From Stereocaulon alpinum (taxonomy: Eukaryota > Ascomycota > Lecanoromycetes > Lecanorales > Stereocaulaceae), in NCBI GenBank assembly GCA_018257865.1, contig JAEUBA010000038.1, positions 186,001 through 250,000 on the forward strand: 64,000 nt of DNA. The letters are read 5' to 3'. Positions 36,688 to 48,743 of the stretch are shown here, piece by piece (the stretch's first letter is position 1; every line of letters begins with the position of its first letter). Below the pieces are notes generated by a model. That model was not told where the DNA came from, did no database searches, and worked only from the letters and a program-made list of their open reading frames with translations. A program made the translations under genes and the position numbers.

Positions 36688-37564
36688 ATGGCCTCTACGA
36701 ATACTGGAAATGTCTCACATGGTGGTGGCGAGGTCTCGAAGGCCATCAGATTCGTCCCACTTGGTAAGCCTGCTCAAACGTAGCCTTGCGAGGTTCTCAG
36801 CTGATACTCCTATTAGAAAACAACCCCGAAGTGATGTCCTCCCTCGTCCATAAATTGGGACTGTCCTCGGAACTGTCATGGCATGACGTCTACTCCTTAG
36901 ATGATCCTTCTTTACTAGCCTTCGTTCCACGCCCAGCTCACGCTCTGCTGCTAGTTTTCCCCGTGTCCTCCGCATATGAAACGGCTCGCAAAGAGGAAGA
37001 CAGTTCTTTACCCGATTACACTGGTACTGGATACGAAGAGGAGGTTCTTTGGTTCAAGCAAACTATCGGCAATGCCTGTGGCTTGATGGGGCTCATACAC
37101 GCCACATGCAACGGGTTGACAAGGGACCTTATTGGTATATCCGCAGTCTTCCTATAATCATCTTACGCTGATATAAAGAAAAAGCGCCTTCTACACCTCT
37201 TTCACAGCTCATCACCGAAGCCATACCACTTGACCCTCCATCCCGGGCGAAACTCATTGAATCGTCCAACGATCTTGCAACCGCTCATGCCTCCGCAGCT
37301 GCGGAAGGTGATACAGCAGCCCCTGCTGCCGAAGATCATATCGACCTGCACTACGTCGCCTTCGTTAAGTCGGCAAAGGGCAACCTATGGGAGCTGGATG
37401 GCCAGCGTAAAGGACCATTGAATAGGGGAAAGCTAGAGGAAGATGATGACATACTTAGCGAGAAAGCCGTAGAATTAGGGCCCAAGCGATTCTTGAAAAG
37501 GGAAGAAGAAATCGGAGGTGGTGAAATGAGATTCTCGATATTAGCACTGGGGCCTGGTTTTTAG
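36688..37564 (+). CDS. Ubiquitin carboxyl-terminal hydrolase, UCH-L1/L3 (Yuh1) type
   Basis: Cysteine protease (peptidase C12) that frees ubiquitin C-termini. Exons 36688-36763, 36817-37134 and 37179-37564 encode 259 residues, close to the family norm. Features are IRFVPLENNPEV at the N-terminus, the oxyanion Gln and nucleophile Cys in FKQTIGNACGLMGLIHA near residue 115, and the His/Asp pair in DLHYVAFVKSAKGNLWELDG. The 44-bp second intron is short but in phase, and it splits a Glu codon. Confidence 0.93.
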
Positions 37565-37776
37565 GTCGCTCCATTTTGAGTAAGGGGTAGATTTGGGGGA
37601 ATGCAACCAATGGAGCTCCACGTCTGAACTCGTCACCGTTCATTATCATTCGCGGTGCACCCCTTCGCACCTGTGGCTTCCAGATTCTGGGGAAAGCTGC
37701 GAAGAACTCTACCTCGAACCAACGCTGCAAGACCATACACCTAACATTCCTATGGTCAACGAAGCGTCACGGCATA

Positions 37777-39409
37777 ATGCCTCCTCAAGGTGCCGGGAAT
37801 TCAAACAACGCCTCCAACAATGTCAACAACTATTCGGCGCATGAAAAGCACACTCAACAAGTTCTAGCTGCCACTTCCGCATCTATCAGCGTCATAGCAG
37901 GACTCGTGGCTTTCTACTGGTTTGCAAGGATGAAGAGAAATTTCCGACATCAGTATGCCGCTAGAGCTTACACCTTGTCGGAAGTCCAAGGCGGCTAATG
38001 CTGAGATAGTCTCATCATGTTACTCATTGCAAGTAACATGTGGAAAGCAATCTGGTATTTTGTCCCTGCAATTCTGATCCTTACGGACGGTCCGCCGATT
38101 CCCCATGGCTTCTGCCAGGGCGGCGGATTCATGCTTGCGTTTGGTCTAGAGGGAGCAGGTCGGGCAGTTCATAAGTAGGCCAGCGTCCAATGAACTAACG
38201 AAACCAGACTTCGTCATCCTTTTGATCGCAATACACACGGCGCTCTCCGTACTACGTCCTGGGAAAACAACACAAAAGTCAGGACTATTCCCATACCGAT
38301 ATCAGGCTTATATCTGTTGGGCAGCGTTCTCTATCCTGTTGGCAGGGTTAGCCTTCCTCGATGGACACGCCAATGGGTACATATCCCAGGGAACCTTTTG
38401 TACCTTGCCCGCGCGTCCCATCTGGTACCGCTTAGCCCTTAGCTGGGTTCCTCGATATCTCATTCTCATTACGGTTCTCGCCATCTATGTAGCGATATAC
38501 ATCTACACAAAGTCCAGGTTTGGGGAATTCGATACGGACTTCAGCTCCACCAGCCACACTTCAGCGGATCGATCACAATCCAATGGCTCGAAGGGCGGTC
38601 CCCGACCTCAGCCTGCATCGGCCGACAAGCATCTTCAACCTACGAGCTCTGAACACCTAGCGGCACCTGCCGAAATAACTCCAGAAAAAGATGGCAAGCT
38701 TTCCAAGTGCCCGCCTCTGACCCACAGCTTTTCATGGCCCAAGTACTCTTTCGGTCGGTGCAAACCTAGAACGTTCGTGACATTCCATGGGATAATATCG
38801 CGGGCTAAACCAAAATCACACAACGTCGATCCTAGCATTGTCTTGCCGAGGCTATCAACAGAACATGACCCAACTGCAGACACAGTCCTCAGAACACCTA
38901 CCCTCATGGAAGCCCTTAGGGACAAATCGTTATCCACTCTTGCGATCAATCGAAAGGCAAGAAAACCACAGATCGCCTTACGCAAACGCCACAAAGCTGT
39001 AAAACGCCAGCTACGCTACATGTTCGTCTACCCCATGGTCTACCTGGTGATGTGGTTTCCCCCATTCGTGAACCACTGCTACTTCTACACGAAGGCACAC
39101 AACCCGCCATTCGCTCTCAATTGCTTCGCTCTCTGTTTCCTGTCACTTCAATGTGCAGTTGATTGTCTAGTATTTTGTTGCAGGGAAAAGCCTTGGCGAC
39201 ATGCTGTTCGTCCAAGAGAGAGATCTAGGGCCGATGCGGCCGTTCCCACCAGCGGTAATACGGAGATGACGAACTTGACAGAGAAGGCTGAGGGAGGTGC
39301 GCTTGCACAAGGTCAGGTGGCGACGAACAGGAACTCACAAGGCTTGCAGTCCTCGCCGACGTCGTTCCCGCGACGAGAAAGGTTCTGGTTCGACGAGGAG
39401 GGTCTTTGA
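37777..39409 (+). CDS. Git3/Gpr1-type G-protein-coupled receptor
   Basis: Seven-helix plasma-membrane receptor of the fungal glucose/amino-acid-sensing class that signals through Galpha and cAMP. Exons 37777-37952, 38010-38158 and 38208-39409 encode 508 residues. Asn-rich extracellular N-terminus (NSNNASNNVNNYS). The Git3 block FARMKRNFRHHLIMLLIASN is rebuilt across intron 1, and DFVILLIAIHTALSVLRP across intron 2. A long basic third intracellular loop (~residues 215-360) lies between helices 5 and 6. The Git3 C-terminal block reads RQLRYMFVYPMVYLVMWFPP. The ligand is not evident. Confidence 0.9.
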
Positions 39410-40029
39410 GTGGTACACCCTTTCAGCTAAACATAAGACCACTTCAACGTAGAATAATAGCCCTAACCCAAGACTAGCAGTGTCACACACACGAAAATGG
39501 TTTCATTATGAGTCATCTAAATGTGCGCTCTATTGTACTCTAAGAAGCACATTGGCAAGTCGGCAGCGTCTAACGATGATCCTGGAGTAACCTGATTCCT
39601 TCGTCAAGAGCAAGAAAAGTTCATGCCACCCCAGAAGGGTCCCTGGAGTGCCTGCCGCCAGCCACCCCAAAGAATCCCTATTGTAACTGGCTGCTAGTCG
39701 CGCCTAATGGCTCGCATAGAGGGGTCACTTGCGGGTCACCCTGCCTGGGGAAATCTGAACTTCTGTTGACAGAGTTCTAGGGTTGGTCTTCAGGGGGCTA
39801 GCCTCCGCCATTCTCCCGCTAAGAAAACAGCCCAATGTCTCAACGTCATCGTGCCGCGATTGAACAATCGTCAATTATCTATGATTCCATCCAACATGTC
39901 CCCACGCATTGAGATCCCCATAGCCTCTCAAGCACTCCAAGAAACCTGTCTCACCCTACATACAACCCACCCCTTCCAATCACCATAGCTTCCCCACCCC
40001 ACCTCCGTCTCCGCTCCCTCCTCCGCACC
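39410..40029. other. Intergenic, ~620 bp
   Basis: Between the GPCR and the FMN-binding protein. A 31-codon open frame with ATG at 39896 precedes the next gene and could be an upstream ORF. Nothing else was recognised. Confidence 0.4.
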
Positions 40030-40952
40030 ATGTCCACCACAACCCACCACCTTTCCACCCCCCCAGCACCATGGAAACAAACTTTCGAATCCCACATCTC
40101 CAAACTTCCCTCCCCTGAATTCGTCCTCACATCCCTCCACCCTTCCCCCTCTGGCTCCCCGACTCCTTATGTCCCCCGCCTCCGCTACTGCATCTATCGC
40201 GGCATGTGGGGCGCCCTGCCCGAAAACAAACACAACACCGCACCGCGTAACCCGCCTCTCTTCGACTCCGACATGCCTACTTTCACCACCGACGTCCGTA
40301 TGCAGAAAGTTGGCGAAATATTTGCTTCTTCGGCTGGGAAAGCGGATCGGGATGAATTGGTGCAGGGGAGTGGAGGTGGGGGGCCGGTTGAGGCTGTTTG
40401 GTGGATTAAGGAGGTGGGGACGCAGTGGAGGGTTAGGGGGGAGGCGTTTGTTGTTGGGAGGGATATTGATGAGGGGGAGGGGAGCGGGAGTGGGGTTCGG
40501 ACTGTTAAGAGTGAGGTTGGGAGGAGGATGAGGAGGACGGAGGGAGAGGGGGAGGAGGGGGAGTGGAGTTGGGGGAGGGAGTTGACGGCGCATTTTGGGA
40601 ATTGTTCGCCTGGGATGAGGGGTATGTATTGCTCCGTGTCCAAGATATGAAGGTTGTAAGCGCGTTTGGGTGCTCATGAGGAACAGGATCGTGGAGGAAT
40701 CCACCACCGGGTACGCCGAAGAATGGACAGGAGCCTGATAAGGATCATCAGCTTGGACAAAAGGTAGAGGATCTACATGATCCCATTGCGAGGGAGAATT
40801 TTAGGGTTGTGATTATCAGGCCTGAAGAGGTGGAGCAGCTTGATATCAGTGATCCGGCGACGGCGAAGAGGTTCAAGTATACATTCGTCGTGGAGAAAGG
40901 GCAGGGCGCGGAGGGAAAGGGAGAGTGGAAGGTTGAGGAGCTGTGGCCTTGA
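40030..40952 (+). CDS. Alr4036-family pyridoxamine 5'-phosphate oxidase-like FMN-binding protein
   Basis: Exons 40030-40621 and 40687-40952 encode 285 residues. The split-barrel FMN-binding start is typical of the family: APWKQTFESHISKLP, then PRLRYCIYRGMWGALPENKH, FDSDMPTFTTDVRMQKVGEI and VEAVWWIKEVGTQWRVRGEA. Exon 2 supplies SWRNPPPGTPK and the C-terminal RVVIIRPEEVEQLDISD. Such proteins are annotated as PNPOx-like; true vitamin B6 oxidase activity is not implied. The second half of exon 1 is very G-rich. Confidence 0.88.
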
Positions 40953-41738
40953 AGGTTGTGGATACTTTTGTATGAATACTCATAACGGTGCGCTTGCTTG
41001 CTACGATTGGTTAGTGAGCTCGTGTGCGAGCCTGTGCCCGGAAGCATTTGACAATCTAGATGAAAGACTGAGCGTATAGAATATCACTCAGATGTCAACA
41101 CGGCTACCCAGTTACATAGAGAATTTAGATCATACAGAAGACGTTCCTGAGAGCCTATAATCGAGTTCGAATATCCCAACAGAAGGGTCTACCCCCTCAC
41201 TGGCTAAAAACCCCTGACATGGCCATCATAAAGCTGACACCCGAAAGTGACCTGGAGAGTACCGTACGCGTGGCTACCTAGGCGGTCAGAGTAGCCCTCG
41301 GAGCCTACCGCTGGGGGCCGCGTTTTAGGCGGTGTCATAGCGGCCTTGATGCGTCAGCCTTCGGTTGCTCTTCCAGGGGTTTGGTCGAATAGAGGGTGGA
41401 CCCCTCCATAGCTGATTTTCATAGTGAAATGATTCGTTGTATCGTAAATCGTTAGAAGCGTTACATGTCAGATGCCATGTCATACCACCCGCTGCACAAT
41501 TTCCGTTTCCTTGGCCACGTGGAGCGCAAAGGTGGATCTTCTGGTTGATGAGATCAAATGTTGGATTGATTCAATTCGCTCAGCGTTAGGTAGTACAGTA
41601 AAAGAGAGAGTGTGAATCGTATCCCGTGTCACCCCATCCGCAGCAAACAATTTGCCTTTCCTCGGCCGCGTGGAAGCCCAAACGCTGTATCCTGCTCTCG
41701 CTCTCGCTCGCGCTCGCGCTCTACTCCAACAGCTCATT
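40953..41738. other. Intergenic, ~790 bp, with a CTCTCG microsatellite
   Basis: 3' flanks of two convergent genes. Near 41694-41722 there is a CTCTCG/CTCGCG simple repeat. No supported gene. Confidence 0.45.
41694..41722. repeat. CTCTCG/CTCGCG microsatellite
   Basis: About five degenerate hexamer units in tandem, in the 3' flank of the minus-strand secreted-protein gene. Confidence 0.75.
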
Positions 41739-42457
41739 TCAGGGCGCGAAAATACCAGTCTCTCCCTCCCGAATAGTATAATTGAAGCTATCAATCACAA
41801 TGAGCGTCGAAGCATATCCCACGCTCGAGGAAATAAGTTCGAAATACGCATATGCACAGTAATTATAGTTGAACGGCTGCGCAAAGGTCATCGCCTGCCC
41901 CTTAGGTCCGCTAGGCGTGAAATCGTAGAAAGTCGGCCCATAGTGGCCTTCCATTGTAAGCGATGTGGCGCAGTCGATGTTGACTCTGCAGGCGACGGCG
42001 CTGTAGCTGCCTTTGGTCGCGTTGGCGGATAGGCAACCGAAATATATGCTGTGGAAATCGAAGCTTGTTGTATTGGTACCGATGATGTCGAAGCTGGGGA
42101 TACTGGCGAATTGGATGGGTTGGGGAGGTGCGATTGCGTAGTGGGGGGGTGAGGCTGGGATTATGCCGCGGGCTGAAAGCCCGTGGCCTTTGTCTGCGAC
42201 TGTTAGGTTTTCGAAGTGGAGGTGGTGGTATGGGCCGATGAGTTTGTCGCCGACGCGGCGGTCGTCAAACTAGATTGTGGTTTGTTAGTATTCGGAGAGG
42301 GTTTGGGGTGGGGCTATTGTACGTTGGCTATAATGTTGGGGATGGTCTTGGTGGGACATGTCAGGGCGGGAGAGGTGGGAGAACATGTTGGCGTTGTTGT
42401 TGGTGATGCCGTTGCAAGGCTGGCGAGTCCAATAGACGTGAGAAAAACCCAATGCAT
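41739..42457 (-). CDS. Secreted hypothetical protein
   Basis: Exons 42457-42323 and 42269-41739 encode 221 residues. A clear signal peptide (MHWVFLTSIGLASLATA) precedes a Thr/Pro/Cys-rich stretch and a 53-bp intron. The mature part begins FDDRRVGDKLIGPYHHLHFE. It has N-glycosylation sites (NLT, NTT, NAT), several Cys (FGCLSAN, VACRVNIDCATS, NYCAY) and a beta-strand-like C-terminus. This looks like a small extracellular or cell-wall protein; the family was not recognised. I found it by splicing, since the first exon is too short to stand out. Confidence 0.75.
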
Positions 42458-43540
42458 AGCGGACGGTGCGCTAGATGGAGAAGAGGATGTGAATTGTCTG
42501 AGTGGACCAAATTTTAGAAAGCAGTATTTAGTAGAGATGATGGCTTAAGGATGATAGACAACGAGAATAGAAAGCATGAAAGAGGTGATCTTTATACACG
42601 ACGATGTAAGCCGAAGGGTTGTGAGGGGGTTACATGGTCTATCTCGATATAGAAGAGCCACTAGATATGCAGCCACAATAGGTACAACGCGTTGAAAGTC
42701 TCGCTAAATATTTCTCCATCGGACCTTGCGGATAGGTTTTTTCGCCAGTTGTTCAACACATGTTCGTAAGGAAGGGTCGTGAAATCCGGAACGCCTTGCT
42801 TACGCGTGTGGAGCAATTTCAGCACTCGTATAACTCCGGGAAACTAGACCAATAATTGGAGAGCCTCGAGACGCCTGCCATCCTGAACGTGAAGACGGAT
42901 CGTATCGACGATGGAGCAGAAGACCAAAATGATGCTGTCGATGACTGTACCACAAGGAGATGGACAGACGCCTTACCGAATGATGGACAAAGCGATGTTC
43001 CATATTCTGATGTCATCAACCTACACCTTTGACGCTTCCATGTAAAGTTAGCCTGTGTAGTGGGAAGCCCCCGCGAGCGAGCGACGCTTTGATAATGGGT
43101 TATAAGCTGCCGAGCTTGATCGCCAGCTTGAAAGAAGATATAGCAGGATCCAGAGCATGGCTTAATAAGGAGGGGAGAGCCGTCTCTCTTGTTGTGCATG
43201 AATTCAAAAGAGACGTTGAACGTTGAGGAGGGTGGGCTGGTGGTTACTGTAGTCTGAACCCTGACCAAGGCCCTGGCAGCCCTGCCGGGAAGGGTCCCCG
43301 CGAACCACTCCTAGGCTACGCTAGAGGTGCTTATGTAAAAGAGTGAGGTGTTTTGTCCTGGTCACCAAGTCAAGGTTAGATATTACTTTCGGATCACGCA
43401 ACGGAAGTCGACGTGCTCGTCATTGCTTTTTCCGTAGATTTGATCCTTCCCAGTCATCCTCTGATCCTCCATGTATCTAACAGTCTCCTTGTATGAGCTA
43501 ATCCAGACAGTCATTATTTCCTTGCAGTATTTGAGACCTC
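42458..43540. other. Intergenic, ~1.1 kb
   Basis: Holds divergent promoters. A 149-codon minus-strand frame at 42819-43268 has several possible 20-31-bp introns but no recognisable domain, and I do not accept it as a gene. Nothing else was recognised. Confidence 0.4.
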
Positions 43541-46479
43541 ATGGCGTCTCTCCCTTTGTATCTCCTCAATGCGTGGCATCTCAAGCATGAAGATCTGCAA
43601 CAAGCTCTCGATGAGGAACAATTGAGCGAATGGACAATCTCGTCTTTGGCGGAAATCTATCTGGAATGCCAGCTAGAAAAACGCCAAACGACCTCAAATG
43701 AGCAAGCGGCAGCTGATAGGCCCCCTTCCCTGTTTTCAGCCGTCGTGTGCAGAGTCCTCGATGATATAAAGCTCTATGATGACCTCGCTACAAGACTAGA
43801 GACAATGGCTGAAGACTTGTGGTCCGCCACATTGAGAACCTTCCAAGATGAGCAGATGGCTGAGAATGTAAAGTCTATGATACTGCAAAAGTTTCTAAAT
43901 GATCCGAGGACGCCATATAGAATCCTCAGACAGTTCGCTGCGCTACCTGAGTTTTTAACGCAGGATGGCCAAACACTTGTGGACATTGACGAGGCAATCC
44001 TACGAAACGAGCACTATATCCGTTCTCAGCGAAACAATGGCCAAGATTGCGAGTGCCTCATCACTTTGGATGATTTTTGCAGCATACTGTCCGAATCATC
44101 TCAGGATGGCACACCGGTTATAGTCCGACGCCAAGACCCTCCCAAAGGAGGCCTTGAGGCCCTGGATGACTTGCGGAAAAGGGAAGTGAGCATGCAGCCC
44201 AGCAGCGCTGCGTTCAGTCAGACGTTCGATCGTATCACCAGAGGTATCCTGCGTGGACTTGACTGGAACAATGTGCTCATCGCCGGTGGTATTGTTCTCA
44301 CTACTTTATTACACACGGATCCTTCCCAAGACGACGATAAGAGTGTCAAGGACCCCGACATCAATTTGTACATCTATGGACTTTGCCCGGAAGATGCCAA
44401 TCACAAACTGGGACACATCTATGAAACATGGGTGCGCAACCTACCATCAACCGCTGACCAGAGACTCATCGTCAAAACCTCGAAAACCATCACCTTCCTT
44501 ACATGCTATCCAAATCGCCGCGTCCAGATCGCCTTGAAATTACTACACTCTCCTACAGACGTACTCCTTGGATTTGATCTGGACCCTTGTGCCATTGGGT
44601 ACGATGGCTCGCAAGTATTGATGCTTCCAAGGTGCGCACGAGCTATCGAAACGGGCTATTCGCTGTTCACCATGGACTTGGTCTGGGGCCACCATGTTGG
44701 CGATCGACGTGCAACACAGGACAGTCGCGTCTTCAAGTATGCGGACCGTGGGTTCGGCATCAGGTTTTTACCTTCTTATGCACGGTCATTGGAGGAAGAT
44801 GATTTAGAGTCCACTGTCTTTCAAGAAGCCTCCACACCTGATCTAAGCGAGGATACTGGAGATGGAATCACTGAAGGCACCCGGCGCGTGATACATTTGA
44901 ACCGAAAGCCTTATGGAAAAGAGCATGGACTGAAGACTCTGAAAAGGATCGCCTATCTTGGACGTGATTTCGTGAAACGTTTCTATTTCGGCTGCTCACA
45001 GCTTGCAATATCTCCCAAACAATACCAGAGACAAGCCAGAGCTTCAGACGATCCCCAGAGTCTTATGAATAGCGAGGCAATCAATCAGGGAGAGCGTGAC
45101 GGAGAACGGGTCTGGAACGACATGTACCGGAAAGCGCTTGATGACGATATAGCGAAGCGCCTTCATAAAACTGTCGAGACAACAAACGATGTGCCACGGA
45201 TACACATGGGAGTCCTCGATACGAAAGAGTTGCATGCAGGACTTCCTGACGGACGGAAAGGACTTGGCAGTCTCGAGATATTCATGAGACATTGCGAGGC
45301 CTGGCGGTTGCACGTGAGGAACGAAGCTATGTGGGTGAAATCCGTACCCTAGAACGGTTTGGATCTCGCTAACAGACGTCATGTCAGATTACTCCGCGAG
45401 GATATTCTAGAAGATGATGACCCTCACAAATACGAGGATCTCCATACTTTTGACTGGGACACTACGTTCGATGTCGGACAGATTGCCGAAGGCATTGAAG
45501 GGAAAAACTACGAGCTCTGGACGCACCTCAAAGTAGCTATCTGCTGCAAGCTTGGCATATCGTACACTCCATTGGGATGGCAAGGTAATTATATTATTCG
45601 ATTACTCTACCCCTAGTTCATGGCGCAATGTGGGTGTGGAACCACATCTAGCGAGCATATGGGGGGCAATTTACCCTCCTATGCTCTCGCGACCGGTCAC
45701 GTAACCCAGGCGCAATCCTCTAAGAATTATTCTGACCAGAATGATTTGCAGGCTATTCTACTCGGCGAATGCGGTCCTCAGTCCTTGGCGATAGTCTGGC
45801 CAAGGTAATGGAAAAGCAGATCACGATTCCAGTTGTCGTGCCTTGGACTCTCGAAAATCACTTCTGGACGCTATGCAAGGATCACGCTGTTCCCGCGCAC
45901 TTTGCCAACTTCAAACCTTTAATCCCTGTTCACGACGCCAATGCTTACCATCGCAGCAGGCTTCCGTCACTGCGAGACATCGGGGATGAAAGCGGAAATC
46001 TGAGGTATTGGGTCATCACTAATGAAAGCATGTGGGATCATCAACATCCTTTGCTTCACGAATTCTCGGAGCTGATGTGGTCGATGGTCCATCAATTTCA
46101 TCAAGCCATGGAAGATAAGGCAAGTCGCACCACAGGATCGAACAGCGGTAGCCAGGACCCCCTCTTGCGCCTTGCTCAAAATCTTCGACGTCACATTGTG
46201 TTGCCAGAAAGATTCTCCGATGACCAAGTATCCATAGAGGCAACGAGACATAATCATCTGTCCACAAGAGAGTCTCTCCTATTTAGGCCTTGGGCTTTAA
46301 GAAACACGGTAATTCCCGAACGCCGGCGAATTTACAGGCGTATTGAGCCCACCTATCCTCATAGACTGTTCCGGGATGAGTATTTCCAATATCCTTTCAA
46401 CGACAATTTATTCTGGGAAGAAGGGGACGAAGGAGAGTGGGACGGGGAGGGTGCGCCGGCTTGGATTGATGTCCCTTGA
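43541..46479 (+). pseudogene. Large conserved fungal protein, probably frameshifted
   Basis: Exon 1 (43541-45330) is a clean 596-codon frame. It includes DRITRGILRGLDWNNVLIAGG, an acidic DPDINLYIYGL strand and VLLGFDLDPCAIGYDG. A 57-bp intron (45331-45387) joins it to LLREDILEDDDPHKYEDL. After TPLGWQ a 32-bp intron-like gap (45585-45616) gives VHGAMWVWNHI, which then meets TAG; the sensible continuation (EHMGGNLPSYALATG) is in another frame. From 45752 to 46479 a frame runs intact (STRRMRSSVLGDSLAKV, then WALRNTVIPERRR, ending APAWIDVP). It looks like one gene with a frameshift near 45650, or a sequencing error. The function is unknown. The GG and DxD-like residues faintly recall nucleotidyltransferases, which is weak. 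Confidence 0.65.
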
Positions 46480-47031
46480 CAACAGTGAAGCGTTTGCTTT
46501 GTATGAACTGATCTGGCGGTAACAAATATCCTGACAGCGTATCGATAGGCTGAATTCCAGGTTTACGAGACCGGCAGATGATACCGATACGTTACATTTC
46601 GCGTTGGGAATGGCTCGGCTGCAAGGGTTAGAAACCAAGATTGCAGTCTGCTTGGTAGACACTATATTGAGAATGGATCAACATTTCGGGTCTCCCACTC
46701 TTGATGCGGCTTCAGTCCGGCTAATGTTGAATCGGGCACTGCGTATCAATGAGATTTGCATACTGTGCATAATGGAGAACGCAATTTCGATGACTATGAG
46801 CCATTAGTCTCTTTGACGCTGTTGACCGTCCTCTTTGATCAGTGAACTAGCATTTTTTTTACCGATTTGCTTTCTGGCCTTTGCGGAGGGTCGAGATAGC
46901 CATGAGGCTGGGTTACGCTTGAAATTGAAAGGTAATAGAGATAACGCAACAGAGATTGGAGAAGTTAACACTCGCTATTGTAACGGCCTAGCTTTCATAA
47001 TAATCGAACTGACTTACTTTTCTTCATTTAC
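46480..47031. other. Convergent 3' region, ~550 bp
   Basis: Between the frameshifted gene and the P450 3' end. No recognisable feature. Confidence 0.4.
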
Positions 47032-48743
47032 TTAGTCCGTCATCGCGTAGCCCTTCACAACAACCCTTACCCCTTTGGAGTCCAACTTGGGATATGCAAC
47101 CTGATAGTCATGCTTGAACTCAACGTCCGACACATCTGTATCGAAAAGCTCTATGTCATACCGCGCCACGGCAGCAATGACCAGGAACAACTCAGCATGG
47201 GCAAGATTGATCCCTATACAATTCCGTCCGCCTTTGTTGAACGCCATCTGGTACTTGCGTCTTGCAAGTCCCTCCTGCCCTAGCCATCTGTCAGGCTTGA
47301 AGGTCCAAGGATCTGGAAAGACGCGCTCGTCGGTGTGCGCGCAGAGACTCGTCATGCTCACCGGCGTGCCTGGTGGTATCGTGTAGTTCTTGTATTGCAG
47401 AGCTTCATCAGGAGCGATGCGGCAGACTCTTGCCGTCACGCCGAAGGAAAGCCGGTTTCCCTCGGCTATGCAGGCGCTGAGGTACGGTAGTTGTTCGAGC
47501 TCCGTCCAGGAGGCATTTGTGGGCACATTCTGGAGCTCAGCTCGGAGTTTGGCCATTATTGACGGATTTGACAGCAGGTGAAAATGCGTAATGACCATGG
47601 ATTTCGCCGTTGAATCGGTTCCTACCATGTATGTCAGCAATTGCTTCCTATGCTTGGATTACTAACATGTTACGTACCGGCCATGACAAGTAATGTTCCT
47701 TCGTGTTCGAGTCGTAATGGGCTTTTCTCTGACCCGGGTAAATTCGGATTGTCGCGTAAGTCGTAAAAGATCGAGCGTTCTTCCCTTTCTTTCATACCAT
47801 TGCTGTCCTGCAGCACCCGTTCGATATCTTGGCTGATTCTCTTGCACATTGTTAGCGGTCATTAGATAGCAACGGATGAGGGCTTACGGCGGAAAATGCT
47901 TTCATGTCGAGTACTCCAGGTGGCATGATGTTTTTGGCCAGCGCCATCGGCAGTAGATCTAGGGTCTCCACTATCCATGGAAAATGTTGGTTGATTTTTA
48001 CCCCAAGCAAAAGTTCTGAGAGATTGGCTCGCAAGCTAGCTGCCCGGATTGGATCCCTCAGCAGATCGTTATCATGATTGAAGCTATACTGGGAGACAAC
48101 ACTGCATCTGGTGAGCAAGTGGGGCTGAAGTCAAGAGCCAGTACTCACTCATTGGCAAATGCGAAATACACCTCAGTGAGACTGAGGGGCGTTTGTGAGT
48201 TGAGATGGCCATCAAGACGATCACAAAGCAGCTTTGTCTTGCTCGCGATCATGGGTCCAAGACTCTGCACAGATTTCTTGCTGAAGAATGGATTCAAGGC
48301 TTCGCGTCTTTTCCGATGAAGTTCATGCTGTATGGTCGCTCCCACCGACAAAGGCACTGGAAGCGTCCTCGTTTGATATGCGTACTTTTCCCTGCGTCGG
48401 AAAGAGGGTGCGTAGATGTCATCAAGAAAATCTACATCGTTGAAGTGTACTTCCCAAGGCGTGATTCGCACAACAGGACCTGTGAACATACATGTAAGAT
48501 GATGCTTTCTAGGGGCAAGTGGAGAGCCAAACCATATTGATTGTGCAAATCTTTGATCTTCCACACAAACCTTCCTGGTTGGACTACGTCGAAATAGAAC
48601 TCATACCAGGATGTCAAAGCCGCAAGCTTCGGGCCCGGAATCTTTGCCAAAGGACTGAGGAAAATTCTGTAGATCACGCCGTAAATGATATACGCCAACT
48701 GCAAAGTAGCGACACTGACCACGATACTCATCCAGGACGTCAT
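47032..48743 (-). CDS. Cytochrome P450 monooxygenase
   Basis: ER-anchored heme oxygenase. Exons 48743-48533, 48479-48149, 48107-47888, 47840-47678 and 47621-47032 encode 504 residues. N-terminal anchor (VVSVATLQLAYIIYGVIYRI) and a proline-rich hinge (PLAKIPGPKL). I-helix AGTDSTAK is rebuilt across intron 4, the ExxR-containing K helix is degenerate (CIAEGNRLSFG), followed by PPGTPVSM, the FKPDRW block and heme loop FNKGGRNCIGINLA with the Cys thiolate. In the ExxR helix Glu and Arg are spaced E-G-N-R, which fits. It heads a run of UstYa genes, so a tailoring role is likely. The substrate is unknown. Confidence 0.93.

Noticed and set aside
41694..41722. CTCTCG array as a CRISPR-like repeat
   Set aside because: Simple hexamer slippage without spacers, in a eukaryotic 3' flank.
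42819..43268. 149-codon minus-strand ORF
   Set aside because: No recognisable domain; attempted models need several 20-31-bp introns, and pieces look protein-like only in isolation.
45331..45387. Stop after MWVKSVP as a first frameshift in the 43541 gene
   Set aside because: A 57-bp intron with a GTGGGT donor, CTAAC branch and TCAG end removes it in phase, so no mutation is needed there.
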